Numbered from the stretch's first letter, positions 1 to 6,830 are shown. The stretch is 11,219 nucleotides of DNA from DATKRB01 sp035532415 (GCA_035532415.1 DATKRB010000021.1:1-11219), one strand, 5' to 3'. The notes: generated by a model not told the origin, from the sequence alone. Numbers and translations: made by a program.

Positions 1-2
1 GG

Positions 3-134
3 ACGGACCTCTCCGAGCACAGCGCAGACGATCTCGCTCGGTTCGCCGCCAGCCTCAACAACCGTCCACGCAAGACCCTCGACTATATGAAACCATCAGA
101 GAAGCTCGCCGAGCTTCTTGCGCTGACCGGTTGA
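3..134 (+). CDS. IS30 family transposase, C-terminal end (partial)
   Basis: The reading frame enters from the left edge and stops at TGA 132-134, giving 43 residues. It contains LNNRPRKTLDYMKPSEKLAELL. That matches the conserved tail of IS30-family DDE transposases, where N-N-R-P-R-K-T-L followed by a P-x-E/A-x-L segment forms the extreme C-terminus after the catalytic Glu. The catalytic DDE residues lie outside the window, so completeness cannot be judged. The stop region (ctgaccggttgaatccgcc, 123-141) resembles the terminal inverted repeats I remember for IS30 relatives, so the right end of the element is probably near 140. The left end and target duplication cannot be seen. The identification rests on the family tail motif, which is distinctive despite the short length. 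Confidence 0.8.
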   Translation, partial: TDLSEHSADDLARFAASLNNRPRKTLDYMKPSEKLAELLALTG

Positions 135-141
135 ATCCGCC
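122..141. repeat. Possible right terminal inverted repeat of the IS30-type element
   Basis: The bases around the transposase stop (gaccggttgaatccgcc) resemble remembered IS30-family inverted repeat ends, which commonly sit at or just after the stop codon. The matching left repeat is outside the window, so this is a tentative boundary. The sequence from 142 to 299 shows no gene. It holds a gggtccc direct repeat (194-200 and 207-213) and one GC-rich inverted repeat (227-234 with 245-252). Confidence 0.35.
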
Positions 142-299
142 AAGTGTATTGGCAATGCAAGCTGTAGTTAGGCGGTACCCAAATCCGGGCCGGGGGTCCC
201 TTCCTCGGGTCCCGATCGATCAGGCGGCCGGCACGCCGTGGTCGGTGCCGGCGCCCCAGGAGCGGCCGAAGCCCGTCCTGGACCCGAGCCCCCCGGTCG

Positions 300-950
300 C
301 TACCAGCGGTTCCAGTGGACGACCTTCTCCACTGCCGGCGTCTGGATCGGCTTGAAGTCGGTCCCCTTCGTGTAGCCGATCGGGAAAAGGCCGGCCTGCG
401 TGTAGTGCTCGAAGGGGATGCCGAGCACCTCGGCCGTCTCGCGCTCACCCTCCTTGCGCCCGAGGTTCATCGTGACCCAGGCGGAGCCGAGCCCGCGGCT
501 GCGCAACGCCAGCATAAAGTTCCACACCGCCGGCAGGAACGAGCCCCAGTAACCGGCCTGCGCGCCGACCTCGGCGCCGTCGATCCGGCCGCCCTGGCAG
601 GGGACCATGATCACCGGCACATCCTGAAAATGATCGGCCAGCCAGGTTGCCGACTCACGGCGCCGATGCGCTTGGGCCTGGACCGCCGGGTCGTCGTAGG
701 TGCCGATGGGCATCACACGGTAGGTGACGTCGAACTGCTTGCGGTAGATCTCGGCCAGCTGCTGCTTGGTCGTCGGGTCCTCGACGAACACCCACTGCCA
801 TCCCTGGCTGTTCGCTCCCGACGGAGCCTGCATGGCGATCCGGACGCACTGCTCGATCACCTCGCGCTCCACCGGGCGCTCACAGTCGAGGCGCTTGCGC
901 ACCGTCCGGGTCGTGGTCAACAGCTCGTCGATGGTGAGGTCGAGGGTCAT
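300..950 (-). CDS. Nitroreductase family protein
   Basis: A 216-residue flavoprotein of the nitroreductase family (PF00881-like), a usual length for the family. Members bind FMN as homodimers and transfer hydride from NAD(P)H to nitro compounds, quinones or other acceptors; the substrate here cannot be told. Visible motifs are TTRTVRKRL at 12-21 (the N-terminal basic FMN-phosphate site), APSGANSQGWQWVFVED at 42-58 (the conserved A-P-S-x-x-N-x-Q-x-W block), and RGLGSAWVT at 152-160 near the flavin. I chose ATG at 950 because the family's N-terminal helix starts just after it; codons further upstream do not resemble the family. No clear ribosome site precedes it. A TAGAGT hexamer (minus strand, 963-958) lies 7 bases upstream and could be a -10 element of a short-leader transcript. 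The gene diverges from the aldo/keto reductase. Family assignment is firm; substrate is unknown. Confidence 0.9.
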   Translation of the reverse strand: MTLDLTIDELLTTTRTVRKRLDCERPVEREVIEQCVRIAMQAPSGANSQGWQWVFVEDPTTKQQLAEIYRKQFDVTYRVMPIGTYDDPAVQAQAHRRRESATWLADHFQDVPVIMVPCQGGRIDGAEVGAQAGYWGSFLPAVWNFMLALRSRGLGSAWVTMNLGRKEGERETAEVLGIPFEHYTQAGLFPIGYTKGTDFKPIQTPAVEKVVHWNRW

Positions 951-1211
951 GTCGCGGACTCTACCGTCGGAGCTCGACCATCGTGCTCGATGCCGAGCGC
1001 CGGATTGGACGGACGAGGAGTGGGCCGTGGCGACCGACGGGCTTCGCTCCCGCGGCCTCATCGATGCGGATGACGTTGCGACCGAGGGGCACAGACGGGG
1101 GGGTAGCTCGATCCCCACGGGACTCGGCCCTGGGACCGTCGATATAGGTTTGGTGGAGGTTGCCCACTGGTCGAGCGCTCCCGCTCGGCCCCTGACGTCG
1201 GGAGGAACCAC

Positions 1212-2240
1212 ATGGAGTACAGGCGGCTCGGAGCCACGGGGGTGGCGGTCAGCCCGCTGTGCCTGGGGGCGATGATGTTCGGTCGCTTCGGGAACACCGA
1301 CCACGACGAATGCGTCAGGATCATCCACGCGGCACTCGATGCCGGCATCAACTTCATCGACACGGCTGACATGTACTCGCGGGGTGAGTCCGAGGAGATC
1401 GTCGGGAAGGCGCTCGCCGGTCGCCGCGAGAACGTCGTGCTGGCGACGAAGTTCCACAACCCGATGGGACGTGACCCCAACATGCGGGGAAACTCCCGTC
1501 GCTGGATCGTCCGAGCCGTGGAGGACAGCCTGAGGCGACTGCAGACCGACTACATCGACCTCTACCAGGTCCACCGCCCCGACCCGACGACCGACATCGA
1601 CGAGACCCTGTCGGCGCTCTCGGACCTCGTCCACCAGGGCAAGGTACGAGTCATCGGGTCCTCGACCTTTCCGGCCCACGCCATCGTGGAGGCGCAATGG
1701 GTGGCGCAGGACCGCGGCCGCGAGCGGTTCCGTTGCGAGCAGCCCCCGTACTCGATGTTCGTGCGGGGGATCGAGGCCGACGTCCTGCCCGTCTGCGAGC
1801 AGAACGGGATGGGAGTCATCCCTTGGAGCCCCCTTGCCGGCGGCTGGTTGACCGGCCGGTACCGCCAGGGTCAGGAGCTCCCGACGACAGGACGGGCGGC
1901 GTTGATCCCCGAGCAATTCGACCCGGCAAACCCCGGGAATCGACGGAAGGCCGAGCTCATCGAGGAGCTCCTGAAGGTGGCCTCGGATGCCGGCTGTTCT
2001 CTCGTGCACCTCGCCCTCGCGTTCGTCCTCGAGCATCCGGCAGTGACGGCGGCCATCATCGGTCCACGCACCATGGAGCAGATGGTCGACCAGCTGCCCG
2101 CCGCGGAGCTCGTCCTCGACCAAGGTATCCTCGACCGGATCGACGAGATCGTCCCGCCGGGGACGAACGTGAGCGCCACCGACGGTGGCTGGGTGCCACC
2201 GTCGATCGCCGAGGCGGCCTTGCGCCGGCGATCCCGGTAG
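1212..2240 (+). CDS. Aldo/keto reductase
   Basis: A 342-residue NADPH-dependent oxidoreductase with a TIM-barrel fold, reducing aldehydes or ketones to alcohols. It starts with the family's typical MEYRRLGATGVAVSPLCLG. The full catalytic tetrad is visible: Asp50 and Tyr55 in FIDTADMYS, Lys80 in LATKFHN, and His121 in YQVHRP. GVIPWSPLAGGWLTGRY (about 200-216) and IIGPRTMEQM near the C-terminus are the usual cofactor-binding segments. Length and motifs fit the bacterial YajO/Tas-like (AKR11/12-type) group. The start is clear: GGAGG at 1201-1205 lies 6 bases before the ATG. It diverges from the nitroreductase across 261 bases that contain no gene. The two may share redox or xenobiotic metabolism, but that is inferred from proximity only. 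Substrate unknown. Confidence 0.95.
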   Translation: MEYRRLGATGVAVSPLCLGAMMFGRFGNTDHDECVRIIHAALDAGINFIDTADMYSRGESEEIVGKALAGRRENVVLATKFHNPMGRDPNMRGNSRRWIVRAVEDSLRRLQTDYIDLYQVHRPDPTTDIDETLSALSDLVHQGKVRVIGSSTFPAHAIVEAQWVAQDRGRERFRCEQPPYSMFVRGIEADVLPVCEQNGMGVIPWSPLAGGWLTGRYRQGQELPTTGRAALIPEQFDPANPGNRRKAELIEELLKVASDAGCSLVHLALAFVLEHPAVTAAIIGPRTMEQMVDQLPAAELVLDQGILDRIDEIVPPGTNVSATDGGWVPPSIAEAALRRRSR

Positions 2241-2324
2241 CCGCCGGCGATTCGGGCCGTGATCGTCGTCGACACGGGTCGCCCGAGGCCGCCACCGTAT
2301 CGTTCGCCACGGCGCCGGGCCGGG

Positions 2325-2702
2325 TCAGATCTCGACGAGTTGGATGTCGGGGTCGAGTCGTCGAAGATCATCAGGATCGCCGGTGACGACTCGCTGCGCG
2401 CTCCGCCGCGCACAGATCACCACGTGAGCGTCTGCGATGTCGGCTGTCCGGCTGGCGGCGAGGAGCCTTCCTACGCCCGAGGCGTCAACTCGATCCAGCG
2501 GGACGACGGTCGTGGTCGGCTGTCGGATCAAGCGGGCCAGTCGCACCTGTCGCTCCGGCCGGCGGATCGCTTGAGCCAGGGCCGTCGCCGGAATCGTGAT
2601 GGGTGCGCTCGTCTCGGTTGCGCGGGCCAACAGGACGATCGTGCGGCGGTCGCTGCGATCGAGAGCGATCAACCCACCGGCATCGAGTGTGAGGCCTGGC
2701 AT
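2325..2702 (-). CDS. PIN domain toxin (VapC-like)
   Basis: A 125-residue protein with the PIN ribonuclease layout: LTLDAGGLIALD at 4-15 (first acidic residue, Asp7), then TADIADAHVV at 87-96 (Asp88, Asp91) and TGDPDDL at 107-113 (Asp109 to Asp112). PIN toxins of type II systems cleave RNA using clustered acidic residues and Mg2+ and are silenced by the paired antitoxin. The second conserved acid, usually Glu after a P-A-x-x-L-A segment, is Gln44 here (IPATALAQA). I recall other actinobacterial members sharing this change, so it may be a subfamily trait rather than damage. The ATG at 2702 overlaps the antitoxin stop by one base (TGATG), so translation is probably coupled. The gene converges with the aldo/keto reductase. 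Targets are unknown. Confidence 0.85.
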   Translation of the reverse strand: MPGLTLDAGGLIALDRSDRRTIVLLARATETSAPITIPATALAQAIRRPERQVRLARLIRQPTTTVVPLDRVDASGVGRLLAASRTADIADAHVVICARRSAQRVVTGDPDDLRRLDPDIQLVEI

Positions 2703-2962
2703 CAGGCGACCGAGCGGCGGGGCCGCTTCTGGGTGCCGAGCAAATCGTCCGCCCACGCCTTCTCCTCGCGGGTGAGCTCGCCACCGGTCTCCTGGAGTGC
2801 TTGTGCCAGCAGTGCGCCCCAGCCGGCAACGTCGTCCAGAGCCACGCCGACCGCGTGCTGCACGAACCCGGAGACGCTGGACGCTCTTCCCGCCTCGACG
2901 AGCTCGCGGACCCGCTCGAGCTGCAGCTCGTCGATGGTGATGGTGACCTTCCGTGTGGCCAT
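2702..2962 (-). CDS. RHH-type antitoxin of the PIN toxin pair (VapB-like)
   Basis: An 86-residue protein whose N-terminus, ATRKVTITIDELQLERVRELV followed by GRASSVSGFVQHAV, is a ribbon-helix-helix pattern: a short basic/hydrophobic beta strand, then two helices. The C-terminal part (ELTREEKAWADDLL) is the kind of acidic helix that wraps PIN toxins. It probably dimerises on its own promoter to repress the operon and neutralises the downstream PIN protein, with which it overlaps by one base. Two in-frame ATGs are possible, at 2962 and 2974 (adds MVTG); neither has a ribosome site. ATG 2962 is preferred because a TATGGT hexamer (minus strand, 2975-2970) sits where a -10 element of a leaderless transcript would lie. 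A frame start further upstream at 3046 is improbable. Confidence 0.82.
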   Translation of the reverse strand: MATRKVTITIDELQLERVRELVEAGRASSVSGFVQHAVGVALDDVAGWGALLAQALQETGGELTREEKAWADDLLGTQKRPRRSVA

Positions 2963-2976
2963 ACCAGTTACCATAC
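2959..2976. promoter_or_regulatory. Possible antitoxin operator/promoter with direct repeats
   Basis: CCATAC occurs twice, at 2959-2964 and 2971-2976, one helical turn apart (12 bases). The repeats cover the antitoxin start and a TATGGT -10-like hexamer on the minus strand. RHH antitoxins often bind closely spaced short repeats at their own promoter, so this is a plausible autoregulatory site. No convincing -35 is visible, and the repeat is short enough to be chance. Confidence 0.35.
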
Positions 2977-3054
2977 TCGACGTCAGGGCCAGGGGCCACC
3001 GCTTCGGCCGCAGCCGCCCGTGCGCCTCGCGTCTCGAGTAGCGCACTCCGCTGG

Positions 3055-3090
3055 TTGCGCACGAGCAAGGTATCTGTTATCTATAGATCC
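3055..3090 (+). promoter_or_regulatory. Promoter of the arsR-rhodanese/dsrE module, leaderless start
   Basis: A sigma-70-like promoter is visible: TTGCGC (3055-3060) as -35, a 17-base spacer, and TATCTA (3078-3083) as -10. The predicted transcription start, about 7 bases after the -10, falls at or next to the ATG at 3091. No Shine-Dalgarno sequence precedes that ATG. The transcript is therefore probably leaderless, which is common in Actinomycetota. Confidence 0.6.
3079..3088. promoter_or_regulatory. Palindrome over the -10 region, probable ArsR-family operator
   Basis: ATCTATAGAT is a perfect 10-base palindrome and an AT-rich island in very GC-rich surroundings. It overlaps the -10 element and ends two bases before the start codon of the ArsR-family gene. 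ArsR/SmtB repressors bind AT-rich inverted repeats over their own promoters, so autorepression is the simplest reading. Confidence 0.5.
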
Positions 3091-3864
3091 ATGGAACAAC
3101 AGACCCATGACCTGGGTCGGGCGAGCCTGTACGAGCAGCTGGCACGGATCGGCAAGGTCGTCGTGCACCCCAAGCGCATCGAGCTGCTCGAGCTGCTCTG
3201 CCAGGGCGAGCGCTCCGTGGAGGCGTTGGCTGCCGCCACGGGCCTCAAGCTCACGACGGCCTCGGCCCACCTGCAGGTGATGCGCCAGGCGCGCCTGGTG
3301 GAGACGCGGAGGGAAGCCACCCGCGTCTTCTACCGCGCTGCCGGCGAGGAGGTCTGCCGGTTCGTCGGCTCGCTCGGTGACCTGGCGCGGGCCCGCCTGG
3401 CCGAGGTGGAGCAGATCCTGCGGGAGATCGGCGCCGACGCGCCCGGCACCGAGCGGGTCACCCGCACCGAGCTGCTCGCCCGGGCGCGTGCCGGCGACGT
3501 GGTGGTGCTCGACGTGCGCCCTTCAGAGGAGTACGAGGCCGGTCACGTCCCCGGCGCGATCTCCCTGCCCCTGGAGCACTTGGAGGCCCGCCTCGACGAG
3601 CTCGATCCTGCCTTTGAGGTCGTCGCCTACTGCCGGGGCCCGTTGTGCCTGCTCGCCCCTCAGGCCGTCGCCGCGCTTCGCGAGCGGGGGCGGCAGGCCC
3701 GCTGCCTCGAAGACGGCATGCCGGAGTGGCGCAGGGCCGGGCTGCCCGTCGCCGTCGGTGTGGCGGCGGGCGGTGATGACGAGACCCGAGCGCCTTCGGC
3801 TCCGCCGGACCGGGCCGGTCGCCGGACCCCGATGTCCGAGAAGAGAAAGAGGAGCCCCCGATGA
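3091..3864 (+). CDS. ArsR family regulator fused to a rhodanese domain
   Basis: A 257-residue two-domain protein. Residues 12-100 form an ArsR/SmtB winged helix, with the recognition helix around LKLTTASAHLQVMRQARLVETRRE (52-75). Residues 122-222 form a rhodanese domain: VVVLDVRPSEEYEAGHVPGA (137-156), then the active-site loop CRGPLC at 181-186 with catalytic Cys181. Rhodaneses carry sulfane sulfur as a cysteine persulfide, so the fusion links DNA binding to sulfur carriage or sensing. Cys37, at the end of the second helix, and Cys89, in the last helix of the DNA-binding domain, sit where persulfide-sensing ArsR proteins (SqrR/BigR type) have their dithiol pair; this role is inferred. ATG 3091 is chosen from domain fit and the promoter spacing. 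The gene overlaps the next one by ATGA. The last 25 residues are basic and disordered. Confidence 0.92.
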   Translation: MEQQTHDLGRASLYEQLARIGKVVVHPKRIELLELLCQGERSVEALAAATGLKLTTASAHLQVMRQARLVETRREATRVFYRAAGEEVCRFVGSLGDLARARLAEVEQILREIGADAPGTERVTRTELLARARAGDVVVLDVRPSEEYEAGHVPGAISLPLEHLEARLDELDPAFEVVAYCRGPLCLLAPQAVAALRERGRQARCLEDGMPEWRRAGLPVAVGVAAGGDDETRAPSAPPDRAGRRTPMSEKRKRSPR

Positions 3865-4211
3865 AGATCCTCATCCTCTTGAACGACCCCCCGTACGGAA
3901 CCGAGCGCTCCTACAACGGGTTGCGCCTGGCCGGCTCGCTCGCCCGACGAGACGGAGTCGAGCTTCGGGTCTTCCTCTTCGGCGACGCGGTCGGCTGCGC
4001 GCTCGCCAACCAGAAGGTGCCCGACGGCTACTACCACCTCGACCGGATGACGACCTCCGTGATCCGCCACGGCGGCGAGGTCGGCTGCTGCGGCACGTGC
4101 ATGGACGCCCGGGCCTTCACCGACGAGGCCCTCGTCCCAGGTGCCCGGCGCGCGACCCTCGAGGAGGTGACCGAGTGGACGATCTGGGCCGACAAGGTCG
4201 TGACTTTCTGA
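3861..4211 (+). CDS. DsrE-like sulfur relay family protein
   Basis: A 116-residue cytoplasmic protein of the DsrE/DsrF-like group. It opens with the family strand MKILILLNDPPYGTERSYNGLRLA and continues with VELRVFLFGDAVGCALANQ (33-51) and GEVGCCGTCMDARAF (72-86). Cys46, Cys76, Cys77 and Cys80 are the candidate sulfur-carrying residues; DsrE proteins pass persulfide sulfur between carriers such as TusA and rhodaneses. Its ATG lies in an ATGA overlap with the ArsR-rhodanese stop, with AGGAG at 3850-3854 six bases upstream, so the two are cotranscribed and probably made in step. It most likely accepts or donates sulfane sulfur within this module. The specific partner is unknown, and it is not part of a visible dsr sulfite-reductase locus. 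Confidence 0.88.
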   Translation: MKILILLNDPPYGTERSYNGLRLAGSLARRDGVELRVFLFGDAVGCALANQKVPDGYYHLDRMTTSVIRHGGEVGCCGTCMDARAFTDEALVPGARRATLEEVTEWTIWADKVVTF

Positions 4212-4302
4212 GCACGAGGGAACCACGCCGATCCCAACGAAGGCACGAAGCGACGGCGCACGCTGGCGAACCACCCATCGGGCTGACAGGAGAGGCGCGC
4301 GC

Positions 4303-5526
4303 GTGATGAATAGCCGTGTCCGCATCGTGATCGTGGGCGGCTCCTTCGGCGGTCTCACCACCGCCTACGAGCTGCGCCGCCGCCTCGGCCCCGAACGTGC
4401 CGAGATCACGCTCATCTCGAAGGACGAACGCTTCACCTTCATCCCCTCGCTCACCTGGGTGGCGATGGGCACGCGTACCCTTCCCCGGATCTCTTTCGAT
4501 CTCGCCCCGCCCCTTACCCGAAAGCAGGTGACCTTCGCCCACCAGACCGTGACCGGCATCGACACCGAGAAGAAGCTCGTCACGACGACCGAGGCCGAGC
4601 ATCCCTACGACTTCCTCGTCGTCGCCACGGGGCACCGCAGCGCGAACCAGGCCGTGGAAGGCCTCGGACCCTTCGACGGGCCGGGCCATTCGCCGATGTC
4701 CCCCCCCGAGGCCGAGGAGCTCGCCGGAGTGGTGCGCGCCCTGTTGGCGGAACCGGGTCCCGTCGTCATCGGCGCCGCCCCCGGCGCGAGCTGTATCGGG
4801 CCGGCCTACGAGCTCTCCTTCGAGCTCGACCACCTGCTGCGCCGGCGCAAGATGCGCCACCTCGTGCCGATAACCTTCGTCACTCCCGAGCCGTTTCTCG
4901 GCCACATGGGCATGGGCGGGGCGGGCAAGATCCGCCAGCTCCTCGAGGGCGAGCTCGAAGAGCGTGACATCTCCTACCGCACGTCGTCAGCAGTGACGAA
5001 GATCACCACCGATGCCGTCGACGTGGAGGGAACAGGATCGATCCCCTCGGTGCTCTCGATCGTCATCCCGCCGCTCGCGGGGGTCGACGCCGTGGCGAAG
5101 AGCCCCGGGCTCTCCAATCCGAAGGGGTTCGTCCCCGTCGAGGCCCACTACCGCCACCAAGCCGCCGACGGTGTCTACGCGGTCGGGGTGGCGGTTGCCC
5201 TCCCACCGGTTGAGGAGACCCCGGTGCCGGTCAATTTCCCGAAGACCGGTCACATGACCGAGCAGATGGCACGGATCGCTGCAGTCGATATCGCCGCTCG
5301 GATCGAAGGAAGAGAAGGGGCGACGGCCGAGCTGTCGGCCCGCTGCGTGCTCGACATGGGCGATCGCGGTGCCTACCTGGCTGTCGACCCGGTCCGTCCG
5401 CCGCGCAACAAGATCCCGACCGTTTCCGAGGGCCGCCGGTGGCTGCTCGCCAAACGGGCCTTCGAGCGAACCTACCTGTGGCACGCACGCCACGGCCGGC
5501 GGATGCCGACCGCGCTCGGCTGGTGA
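4303..5526 (+). CDS. SQR-like FAD-dependent oxidoreductase (sulfide:quinone oxidoreductase family)
   Basis: A 407-residue flavoprotein with the two-dinucleotide-fold layout of sulfide:quinone oxidoreductases. IVIVGGSFGGLTTAYELRRR (8-27) binds the FAD ADP moiety, and FLVVATGHR (104-112) is the second FAD contact. GASCIGPAYELSFELDHLLR (161-180) is the SQR-type block with redox Cys164. FPKTGHMTEQMARIAAVDIA (312-331) and CVLDMGDRGAYLAVDPVRPPR (348-368) complete the pattern, the latter with the second redox Cys348. Only two cysteines are present. The third cysteine known in some SQRs (in an S-I-C-T segment) is replaced by SPMSPPEA near residue 130. Predicted role: oxidation of sulfide to persulfide or polysulfide with electrons to quinone at the membrane. 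AGGAGAGG at 4288-4295 precedes both GTG 4303 and ATG 4306. It follows the dsrE-like gene by 91 bases. Exact substrate is unproven. Confidence 0.88.
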   Translation: MMNSRVRIVIVGGSFGGLTTAYELRRRLGPERAEITLISKDERFTFIPSLTWVAMGTRTLPRISFDLAPPLTRKQVTFAHQTVTGIDTEKKLVTTTEAEHPYDFLVVATGHRSANQAVEGLGPFDGPGHSPMSPPEAEELAGVVRALLAEPGPVVIGAAPGASCIGPAYELSFELDHLLRRRKMRHLVPITFVTPEPFLGHMGMGGAGKIRQLLEGELEERDISYRTSSAVTKITTDAVDVEGTGSIPSVLSIVIPPLAGVDAVAKSPGLSNPKGFVPVEAHYRHQAADGVYAVGVAVALPPVEETPVPVNFPKTGHMTEQMARIAAVDIAARIEGREGATAELSARCVLDMGDRGAYLAVDPVRPPRNKIPTVSEGRRWLLAKRAFERTYLWHARHGRRMPTALGW

Positions 5527-5624
5527 GGAGACGGCCTTCGGTCCCGCGGCCCTTCCGCCGCCACCACGAAGGGGACCCGGGCCCGCCGCCGGCGGCGTGA
5601 TCGTGGCCGAGGGGCGAAGCTGAT

Positions 5625-5656
5625 CCGGGTTGGCTACCCGGAGGCCGCCAACCCGG
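5625..5656. repeat. Perfect 10-base inverted repeat over the integrase stop codon
   Basis: CCGGGTTGGC (5625-5634) and GCCAACCCGG (5647-5656) are exact inverted copies separated by 12 bases, and the structure spans the tyrosine integrase stop (5634-5636). It could act as a transcription end between the converging SQR and integrase genes, although no T-run follows on either strand. It could also be an integrase arm or core site, since attachment sites often lie just past the integrase stop. Function is undecided. Confidence 0.5.
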
Positions 5657-6830
5657 CACCCAGCGCCGCCGCCGCGGCCCGAGCCTGGTCTTCGGTGTCG
5701 TGGGTGTAGACCCGGAGCGTCAGAGCTACGTCGGCGTGGCCAAGGCGGTCTGCCACCGTCCTCGGGTTGTGGCCGGCACGGAACAGCTCGGTGGCTGTGT
5801 AGTGCCTCAAATCGTGAAATCGGTAGTTCCAGATCGTAGCCGGGGGCGTCCCATCGGCGGCTCGTTGCGACATCTGTACACAGAGGCGGTGGAACGCTTG
5901 CGTGACGACGTTGGGAAGCAATGGACGTGTCCCGTCGACATCGGGGGAGAAGACGTAGGCGTCCCCCGACAGCGAGATCTCGGCTACCTCAGCCATCTCG
6001 GATGCGCGAGCCCGCCGGCCGACGAGGACGGCCATGGCGACGTCGTCGAGTACCAGACGCCGCACTTGGTGAGACATGGGTGGCTTGGCGCCCCATTCGA
6101 TTCCCGCTTGCCAGATGGATCGACGGACGATCAGTGCGGATCCATCCCAATCGATGTCAGACCATCGCAACCCACACAGCTCCCCGCGCCGCAGCCCGGT
6201 CAGGGCAGCGACTGTGATGATCGTGGCCATCTCGGGTGCCTTGGACGCCGCCGCGTGATCGATCAGAGCCCGTACCCCGTCGGGGGTTGGCACGTTGAGA
6301 TCGATACGGTCGACCCTCGGGGGCTTTGCGAGCCGGGCAACGTTGCGCTCGATCCAACCCCACCGCTCAGCTTGGCTCAACGCGGCCGAGAGGATCCGGT
6401 GATAGTGGAGGATGGTCCTCGGGGAGATATCAGCAGCTCCCTGACTTCCGTAGAACGAATCGAGGTCATGGGCCGACAGCTTGTCGAGGCGCTTTGCCCC
6501 GAGGGCGGGCCGGATGACCTTGTCGACCTTCCGCCGGTACTCGGCGAGGGTCTTCGGAGAGCGCCCGTCGCACTCGATGTGCGAGAGCCACTCGTCCAAC
6601 AACGATCCGAGCGTCGCCACGGTTCCCCCGTGCTTGCCCTGGGCAACCTCGGTGACGAGCTTGGCCCGGAGCTTGCGAGCGTCCGCGATCCCCTTGCGGG
6701 TGGTCCGGCTCACCTGGCGCAGCTTGCCCGTGAGAGGGTCCCTGCCCACATGGACCTGGACTTCCCAACGGTCGGGTCCGACCTGTCGGATACCCTTTTC
6801 CACCTGGACCCGTTCGAAGGCCACCTCCAC
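5634..6830 (-). CDS. Tyrosine-type site-specific integrase
   Basis: A 398-residue phage/ICE-type integrase that performs recombination between attachment sites through a covalent tyrosine intermediate. Residues 14-62 look like an arm-binding domain (RWEVQVHVGRDPLTGKLRQVSRT). Residues 70-170 form the SAM-like core-binding domain, and 185-390 the catalytic domain. Catalytic residues are all visible: Arg214 in TGLRRGELCGLRW, Lys249 as the likely lysine, His339 and Arg342 in FHDLRHYTATEL, His365 in LGHADV, and Tyr375 in RVYTH. It appears intact. GTG at 6830 is the longest start; GTG at 6824 is equally likely, with CTGGAG six bases before it. CATAAT (minus strand, 6849-6844) is a possible -10. The gene points away from the tRNA, so its own attachment site is more likely beyond its stop, near 5530-5656, than in the tRNA. 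Confidence 0.93.
   Translation of the reverse strand: MEVAFERVQVEKGIRQVGPDRWEVQVHVGRDPLTGKLRQVSRTTRKGIADARKLRAKLVTEVAQGKHGGTVATLGSLLDEWLSHIECDGRSPKTLAEYRRKVDKVIRPALGAKRLDKLSAHDLDSFYGSQGAADISPRTILHYHRILSAALSQAERWGWIERNVARLAKPPRVDRIDLNVPTPDGVRALIDHAAASKAPEMATIITVAALTGLRRGELCGLRWSDIDWDGSALIVRRSIWQAGIEWGAKPPMSHQVRRLVLDDVAMAVLVGRRARASEMAEVAEISLSGDAYVFSPDVDGTRPLLPNVVTQAFHRLCVQMSQRAADGTPPATIWNYRFHDLRHYTATELFRAGHNPRTVADRLGHADVALTLRVYTHDTEDQARAAAAALGAGLAASG

Noticed and set aside
227..252. GC-rich inverted repeat (GCCGGCAC with GTGCCGGC) downstream of the nitroreductase as a terminator
   Set aside because: The stem is only 8 bases and no T-run follows on the minus strand. Such repeats are common by chance at this GC content.
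951..1211. Possible small gene or RNA in the divergent 261-base gap
   Set aside because: No frame with a ribosome site or family-like sequence was found, and no stable RNA fold or convincing -35/-10 pair. TATAGG at 1143-1148 alone is too weak to call.
300..2123. A 607-residue minus-strand open frame from 2123 to 300
   Set aside because: Only its last 216 codons are a real gene (the nitroreductase). The rest is antisense to the aldo/keto reductase, which has a full catalytic tetrad and a strong ribosome site.
3377..4306. A 309-residue plus-strand open frame overlapping the sulfur module
   Set aside because: It is another frame of the ArsR-rhodanese and DsrE-like genes, rich in Arg, Pro and Ser as expected of an out-of-frame GC-rich translation.
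5584..5597. Palindrome CGCCGCCGGCGGCG between SQR and integrase genes
   Set aside because: It is low-complexity GCC/GGC sequence, expected by chance in this composition, and not tied to a gene end or start.
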